A DNA stretch of 64,000 nucleotides, taken from Bolinopsis microptera (lineage: Eukaryota; Ctenophora; Tentaculata; Lobata; Bolinopsidae). Position 1 is the first letter of the stretch, and each line of letters begins with the position of its first letter. Below are positions 56,658 to 64,000 of the stretch, piece after piece. The DNA lies in NCBI RefSeq assembly GCF_026151205.1, contig NC_087077.1, forward strand, positions 868,001 through 932,000, written 5' to 3'. The notes beneath the pieces were generated by a model that was given only the letters and a program-made list of their open reading frames with translations, was not told where the DNA came from and did not search any database. The position numbers and the translations under genes were made by a program.

Positions 56658-56949
56658 TGATTAATTTCGTTCTATGCCCACGTGGGCATAGAACAGAATT
56701 AATCAAAATCCTCGCGCACAATCATCATTTAATATTGAGCAAACGTGAACAGTTTTTTTTCAATCTTCGTTATGACAAGAACAAAGTTGAAGAATTCTTA
56801 ATATTAATAATAAGGTTCACTAAATGTGAATACTTTTCATCATTCTGATAACCCCTTATCCTCATAATAAGGGGTTACTGTTCAGTGGTGATGATGGTGC
56901 GCGATGATTTTGATTAATTTCGTTCTATGCCATAGAACGAAATTAATCA
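56658..56949. mobile_element. foldback element whose inverted ends each contain a palindrome
   Basis: The left palindrome 56658-56705 (TTCGTTCTATGCCCACGTGG and complement) and the right palindrome 56911-56949 (TTCGTTCTATGCCATAGAAC...) are themselves the outer parts of a larger inverted repeat of about 70 bp that includes AATCNTCGCGCAC and ATCATCA. A third hairpin (AACCCCTTAT...ATAAGGGGTT) lies between them near 56850. It stands about 150 bp upstream of the SMP/C2 start codon. Confidence 0.8.
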
Positions 56950-59900
56950 TAGAGTCAGAGTGTTAAATATCATAATATAAACTATCGGCTCTGGTTGTAA
57001 ACATGAAAAAAGGGAGTTTCAAATCGAGCTAAGAGTAAGGCTTGTTAAACTAAACGGTGACAAAACTTAGACTAAAGACCGATAACATCATATGAGAAAC
57101 ATTGCGAACATATTTGCGATGTTTAATTTGATACCGTGTCATAGCCCAGGCAGTGTAATTTAAGAGGGTGTGAATGTTTTTGATATTCATAGTGAATATG
57201 TATTATGCAATGAGTACATTCGAATCTCCCCACCATACCGTTTTTTGTTACTGTTCCATGTTTAGTGTTTACATATTTTACAAGTCAGAAGGTAAGAAGC
57301 TAAACGTGCAATAGGCAAGTGTTGGCTATAAGCTTCAGGAAAATATAAACTTGTCAGATATTATTACTAAACTACAAAGTACAAAGTAGTTTAGTAATAG
57401 TCAGTTAATGTATTTATTACTGCAGATGGACGATGGTCATCGTAACTTTGACGTCGTGCGATGGGGCTCAATTTCTGCAAAATGATTTGATTTTAAAAAA
57501 AACAACTCACAAGCTCTAATTCAGTTAAAGTAATTCAGTGCAAAGGTACAAAACTACGAAAAGTCACTCAATAGCAAAGAAAACCTAATTATTAGAGCTT
57601 TTCATCTGGAAGTGAAACAAATTCTTCATATTATGGAGCTAGGGTATGACTACAAACAGCGTTTGTAGCATTTTATTTCACAGCATTTTTATTTCACAAG
57701 AAAACAAAAACGGAGTTTGCTGTGATTATAACACGCTAATAGATAAATTATCACTGATCCAAAAATGAATAAGAAGTAGAACTAAGAAATGTATGACGGA
57801 ACAGTGTACAAACTACAATGTACTTTGGACGTCCAACCAAAATAAGAAGCCAGCACGGTAATACGGTGTACAGCATGGCAGACAATTCCTCAGATTTATA
57901 TGATATATTCGGGTCATAAGTCATACGGATAACTTTTTCGACGGATAACGTTTCACTGTATAGAAGTACCGTGGTAGAAATGTACCTCCCGACAAAATGT
58001 TGGCATTATCATTATCATATGCGGGCACATTCACGATCAATTAAATGAATTTGAATTTTTGTCGGCAGTAATTTTCAAAGTACATACTGCAAATTAGGTA
58101 GCGGAAATTGTAATGTTGCAATTACATGGAGGTTTCTATGTCAGCTCATTGGAAATTTTTTCTAAACGCCGGAAATCACGAAAAAGTTACAATTTACCCT
58201 CACTGAAGTCTGAACATTGTGAGAAATACAAATTGTGAGAAATACATTTTCTTGACAAGACCATTAGACCAAGATGTTAAAAATGTTGTAAATATCAAAA
58301 ATTACAAGGAAGTTCAAACTATGAACAATCTGACAAACTGTGACATTTTAAATTTACAATGCAGCGTTGACGATATAAGTCACCCGACTTTTGACTGAAC
58401 TGAGAAGCAACCAATTTGGTATAACTCTTGAAAATTTCAAGAATGAGTGTATGCACTAGTTTAGAATGAACCTGATGATATAGGACAGACACATTACAAG
58501 CTGACAACAACAAAAGTTGCAGCACGGCTATTTCAACAGTTGAAATAGGAGGCGGGGGATCTCACTGATTGGTATTTTGCAAATAAATGATATACCTGGC
58601 CCGACAAGGCATTATGTGGCATTATGTGGCATTATGTGGCATTATGAGCTTCACTGTTTCGAATAGTTATTAAATCGTTACATGGCCACTATTTGGTTTG
58701 TAGAACAGTAATTGAGATACGGGCACATATAACATTACACTATTTGGTTTGTAGAACAGTAATTGAGATACCTCATAACATAGGAAATAAAGGCACACAA
58801 TGTGATAGGGGATTAACATATTTAACACTAGAACAAACAGCTGTGTGCTAAAAATACATGTTGTAGGGATCACAAGAGGTATTAATAGATCCGGTACTAG
58901 AAGCCGGTGGTTCTAGATCTGAGGGTTTAGCTCAAGATTGGATGATTTATTTTATCTTCACACCCTAGAGTAAGTGTTTAACGTTTATAAATAATCACAC
59001 GGGAGGTCCTATATATATATAGAGTATTATTATTATTAAATCATTATATTGATTATTACGACGGCATACCACATTAAAGCATGAATAAAGCATCTGGATG
59101 TTTCCTAATTGTAACATTAGCCATTACTGTAGTTAAATTAACGAGTCTTGTCGTCCTATTTAATAATTACTAATGATTATGATTTATTTATTTGTCTATT
59201 GATCATAAAAAGTAACATTGCCTCTTTTGCTAATGATTGATCATAAAGTGTATCATTACCTCCCCCTTGGAATTCAGGCATGAACAGTGAACAATGGACA
59301 CAGTAGCAGGAATTAGCAAAAGAACAGTGAGAACAAAAACAACGAAAATGTTTAATTGGTATGTACCGTATTATATAATGAATCTGATAAAACTGATTCA
59401 ATTCTGATTCAATTATCACAAGTAAAGAAGTGGAAATAACGAAATCTAAAGACGATGTAAGTCCATTCCTTCAACACTGCTAATTCCACTTCAAACAACA
59501 TCAGATTAACACAAACTGTGTTAAAATGTACATTGTACATTGTACTCTCCACTACTTATCGGTACTTGGAGGTCAGCAGAGGCGTGAAATTGCTGTGAGA
59601 TTGTCTTTTTTTGGGCCAGCGAAAATAGAGCACAAGCTTGGTCGACGTTATCTTGTTCTAATTAAAAGTTAGTTAAAGTAGACAGAGGAAGAAATCAGGT
59701 GAATTAAGAACTATAAATCTTATTTCCCGTTCAATTTCGGGAAATCATTGCAAATTTGTGCGCACTGATACTTTGAAAACTGCAGTTCGATGCAACAAGG
59801 CGTGATATTTAAATTGTTATGTTGAAATGAAGAATATCTCAACTTCGCACGATCGGCTAATTAACAACAGCAGGGTTACAATAATGACGGAAAGTTACGT

Positions 59901-62900
59901 GCACGCTTCACTGGCCTGATAAGCTGTTAACAGGTATAAATATAAAACATGCAGCAAGCATGCGTGCAAGCAATTAAATAAACCAACCAGCTTAACCAGA
60001 ACATTTTCCTCGGAAATTCATGAATTTCACGAAACAAAAGGATGTTTAAAATAGGGTTCCTAGACAGTAGACATGTACGTCAAATTTTCAATGATCATGA
60101 GAAGATAAGAATGTATTGAGAGCCGAACATTATCTCGTATATATACGAGAATATGCGATATTATATACGAGAATATGCGATATTATGCACGGAAATATGT
60201 ACGAGATTCTCGATCTGAATAAAATAGGTCACTCAGTACAGACAACAATACCGTACATATAGACTACTGACTACTATACTGACGCTACAAATATGACATC
60301 TGTATACGATGTAGTGCAGAAATTGTATTGTGTACACCAGCGCTTAAAATCACCCAATAACAAGACTGCAGCTGTACTCAGTAATGATCATATGTCCAAT
60401 TTTGGTAGGATCTATTCGCCGATTTTACAGATCATGGGATAATATTTACGGGGAAAAGATTTCGGGACTGGGGAAGGTGCACTGCTGCCCTCGAAGTACA
60501 AAGACGGGCTAACTTGTTGGTTATAATACAAGTACCATACTTCTTTACTTCCTGGAGAAGGAGCTAATGTCTGTGAGAATCCACCTTAAAACATTAACAA
60601 ATGAAACACAAGTTTGCTATGTTGGGGTACTACCAACCCTCTCCAGCCAGTTACAAACTTGTTGCCTTGATTACATAGTGAGCTGTAAAGTAAATAAATT
60701 AAAGATATCATTAACTACACATGCAACTACTATATAGCTAATACTACTATGAATCATTGAGTAGTATTAGTAAGTAGAAAGAGTAGTAAGTAGGGGTAAC
60801 TGTAAGACGTAAGTAAGTGGTGAGGTAGATTATTTCAATCCTCCACCTTCCATCACGCGTAAATCAGACCTTTAATTGGCAGTACCACTTATAGCGAGAG
60901 TGTATATATCTTATTCTGTGATCTTATCTTATCTCTACACTCATTCCCACACAGCTAAATGAGCATAGTTAAGAAGTTCTTCGAGTTTATTTTCTCTCTA
61001 ACTTGATCGCTTGAGATTGCCGTTGCAGAGGTCGTTATAGAAACCTGCCCTCCTTTTTCTACCATTTATATTAAAGAAATACGCTTTAGAAGCACTAAAA
61101 GAACTCCTTCATGCCTAAATAAACGAAATTTAGAGATTGTTCTCTGTTTAAAATTGGCGGATGATACACAAAAAATATTGTACACCCGCGTTAACAGATA
61201 AGCTGCAAGATTTAATTATATTTCGAAAAAAATGAACCACCCTAACGTGATGAGAATCATCTGGTCATAGAATTAACATTGTCATTGAATAAGGGAGATA
61301 AAGAGGTGCAGTTATTGAACCAAACAAGAAAAATAATACCAAGTTAAGCACTAAGCAGGAGACACTTTCGGATATTGCAGTTATTGAACCAAACAAGAGA
61401 AATAATACCAAGTTAAGCACTAAGCAGGAGACACTTTCGGATATTGCAGTTATTGAACCAAACAAATAATACCAAGTTAAGCACTAAGCAGGAGACACTT
61501 TCGGATATTGCAGTTATTGAACCAAACAAGAGAATACCAAGTTAAGTACTAAGCAGGAGACACTTTCGGATATTTCCGGTTTTAAAACTTGAACGGTTGA
61601 AAAACACCTGTTGGAAAGCCAAGCCAGAGCGTCATACAGTGTGCCAACAATTCAGGTATATAGAATGTAAGGTTGGAACGCAATCTGTTGAATTCAGGGT
61701 TGAATTCAGGTGCAGAAGCAAGACAGGGAGCTGAGGGGGGTAATGACTAGTGAGGTGTAATTATGACAGTAATTAGTGGTGATAACAGTATAGAGCAGGT
61801 GGGTGTTAAAGCTAGCTGTATCTCTCTCTCTTCTATTCCATAGAATTAACCACCTATTATATAGTCTAGAGTTTTCCGTGTTACGAATGAGAAATATTGT
61901 TCGCATACCAAACGTAACTGAATCTAAATTGGCATGAATAGTTATCCGGTATAAAATACTGGAAAGCAAACCCACAAACGTGGAGGAAAACAGAAGACAG
62001 GTAGAAATATTGACTATAGGGTGGGAGCTGTAAACTTAAAACTTCTGCTGAGTACAGTGGAAATTTGAGATGGAGGAATTAGATCAATAATTAATTAATT
62101 AATAATTAATTATAGCACAACTTAGCTGTGCCCCACAGTAATTGTTAAATAAGATTCTGGAAAAGAGCAAACTTGAATTTCACACACAGTACTAGTAGTA
62201 ATAACACACAGTTGACTTACTAACTAAAGGGGGGTTTAGCGTTGGACTATAACTAACTACATATACAACTTTATTATAACTATTATTATATTTACCTTTA
62301 TTATATTTTCTATTGTTTACATATTGTTATTTCATATAATACCTATAGTCGGTTCAGCCATGGCTCTCTAGCTAGGGCAGGTTTGACTTATATATGTATA
62401 TAGTTGTATATATACAACTAACTACAACACATAATACAATTACACAGTGTTCTTTTCTATCTTGTCACAAGGGGTCGCCTCGAGATACGTTGTTTTCATG
62501 TGTACATGACTACCATCAATCGTACAATTACACATATTAAGTTATAGCAAGGTTAACCTTGTTAGTGTTGAACACTGGATCGTGTAGACGGCTAATATAT
62601 AACAGATCCCATATCGAAGTTATTATTCTCTTCAAACCTATCTTTACTGCTGACAAGGATCGAAACTCAAAGTGAGATTCGATCAGAAACCCCACCAATA
62701 TTCAAATAGTGAAAACGATCGTTTTGATTTCGTACAAAGATAATTACAAAATCGTACTTCTAGTTCTTTGCAATTTAAGGAATAGAATACACATTACACA
62801 TTATCACAACGAAACTGTGGGACACACAAGAATTTGATAATTATAAATTGCTTTACAGTTTACACTGACTTACTGTTCAAGAACAGGAAGTAAAATAAAG

Positions 62901-63359
62901 GATGAAATTCATATGTTTAGCCTATTTAGAATACAGAAAAGCGAAAATGAAGAATTCCTGACATTGTCACACAACAACAATGAAATTACTTATATATTCT
63001 TGAGTCTTAGTGTCAAAGTGCAAGCTGTGCCACTGATTTACGAAACTAGCCCGACTTTATCCTCACTAATCTGCGGGGAATCATGGTAAACTGAGAACAA
63101 TTAAAATACAATATTAGCACCAAGAAATGAGGGAAAAGTTACACGGTGATCTAATAGCGATCGAGTTAGGGAGAGAATTAACACGGAGAAATTCTTAATT
63201 GGACTATTTAGTTTCTTGATAATTTGGGAATGAGCGGCGAGATAATATCACAGAATAAGATATGAGATACAATCGAACAAGTGAAATACTGTGTAATATT
63301 AATAAGTGGCACTGCCAATTAAAGGTTTGAAGTGCACGTCATGGAAGGTGGAGGAATGT
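56950..63359. other. intergenic DNA without recognisable genes; several short repeats
   Basis: AT-rich. Seen: a hairpin ACTAAACTAC/GTAGTTTAGT at about 57366-57398; GCATTATGTG repeated four times at about 58613-58650; a 34-bp sequence starting CACTATTTGGTTTGTAGAAC duplicated at about 58686 and 58739; a CGAGAATATGCGATATTAT duplication at about 60140-60190. No credible coding region or RNA gene. Upstream UTR exons of the SMP/C2 gene could lie here unseen. Confidence 0.4.
61307..61580. repeat. about 68-bp tandem repeat, 4 copies
   Basis: Unit begins GCAGTTATTGAACCAAACAA and ends GAGACACTTTCGGATAT. Copies differ mainly by short deletions in the AAGAGAAATAAT segment. Confidence 0.85.
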
Positions 63360-64000
63360 GTTACCCCACTGTGCAGTGTGAGGGTTGCAACGTTACCCCA
63401 CTGTGCAGTGTGAGGGTTGCAACGTTACCCCACTGTGCAGTGTGAGGGTTGCAACGTTACCCCACTGTGCAGTGTGAGGGATGCAGTGTTACCCCACTGT
63501 GCGGTGTGAGGGTTGCAACGTTACCCCACTGTGCAGTGTGAGGGTTGCAACGTTACCCCACTGTGCAGTGTGAGGGTTGCAACGTTACCCCACTGTGCAG
63601 TGTGAGGGTTGCAACGTTACCCCACTGTGCAGTGTGAGGGTTGCAACGTTACCCCACTGTGCAGTGTGAGGGTTGCAACGTTACCCCACTGTGCAGTGTG
63701 AGGGTTGCAACGTTACCCCACTGTGCAGTGTGAGGGTTGCAACGTTACCCCACTGTGCAGTGTGAGGGTTGCAACGTTACCCCACTGTGCAGTGTGAGGG
63801 TTGCAACGTTACCCCACTGTGCAGTGTGAGGGTTGCAACGTTACCCCACTGTGCAGTGTGAGGGTTGCAACGTTACTCCACTGTGCAGTGTGAGGGTTGC
63901 AACGTTACCCCACTGTGCAGTGTGAGGGATGCAGTGTTACCCCACTGTGCAGTGTGAGGGTTGCAACGTTACCCCACTGTGCAGTGTGAGGGATGCAGTG
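63360..64000. repeat. 32-bp minisatellite, about 20 copies, running off the window
   Basis: Unit GTTACCCCACTGTGCAGTGT + GAGGGTTGCAAC. Three or more units have the variant GATGCAGT in place of GTTGCAAC, recurring as a higher-order variant. CACTGTGCAGTG is palindromic inside each unit. Confidence 0.92.

Noticed and set aside
61265..61465. Repetitive minus-strand frame with FGSITAISESVSCLVLN units
   Set aside because: It is a translation of the 68-bp tandem repeat, with no sign of gene structure.

Overview
The window looks like genomic DNA of an AT-rich, repeat-laden invertebrate animal. Genes are split by ordinary GT-AG introns, and the recognisable proteins are metazoan: condensin-II subunit H2, a USP10-type deubiquitinase, YLPM1, a rhodopsin-like receptor and an extended-synaptotagmin-like tether. 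A secreted PLAT protein carries a Cys-rich PYS...CC...CCDGD module that I associate mainly with cnidarians, so a cnidarian is my best guess (inference, moderate confidence).

Layout. 1-1207 (minus): N-terminal part of a Penelope-like reverse transcriptase, running off the left edge. 1409-1903 (plus): a small spliced coiled-coil gene I do not recognise. 2559-4517 and 5197-7116 (plus): NCAPH2 and USP10 homologues, each with an uninterrupted coding region just downstream of a 3' splice-site-like sequence. 7915-24108 (plus): YLPM1, rebuilt here as 21 exons and 1,768 codons plus stop that stay in frame throughout. Its 6.6-kb intron 8 holds an antisense GPCR gene (13771-14646), a broken copy of that gene's 3' end, and several transposon-like elements. 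24109-32519: repeat-rich intergenic DNA with several inverted-repeat elements and a decayed hAT-like element. 32520-43716 (plus): a secreted PLAT-domain gene of 7 exons, whose fifth exon lies inside a 1.24-kb tandem duplication and so exists twice. 43717-49416: intergenic, with a 38-copy 35-bp minisatellite. 49417-56511 (minus): an 11-exon SMP/C2-domain membrane tether, with a LINE insertion and a minisatellite made from one of its own splice-donor regions in intron 5. 56512-64000: no gene seen; a foldback element and several short tandem repeats, ending in a 32-bp minisatellite that runs off the right edge.

The genes do not form one pathway. NCAPH2 serves mitotic chromosome structure, USP10 deubiquitination and stress granules, YLPM1 nuclear RNA/phosphatase biology, and the SMP/C2 protein membrane contact sites. 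The most unusual signals are (i) ten copies of a 55-56-bp unit that each carry the exon end and 5' splice site of the SMP/C2 gene, (ii) the duplicated symmetrical exon of the PLAT gene, (iii) three 80-93-bp elements with exact 8-bp target duplications whose right end is a CAG|GTAA splice-donor consensus, and (iv) a YLPM1 with FET-like, RG-rich, repeat and RS regions ahead of its P-loop kinase domain.
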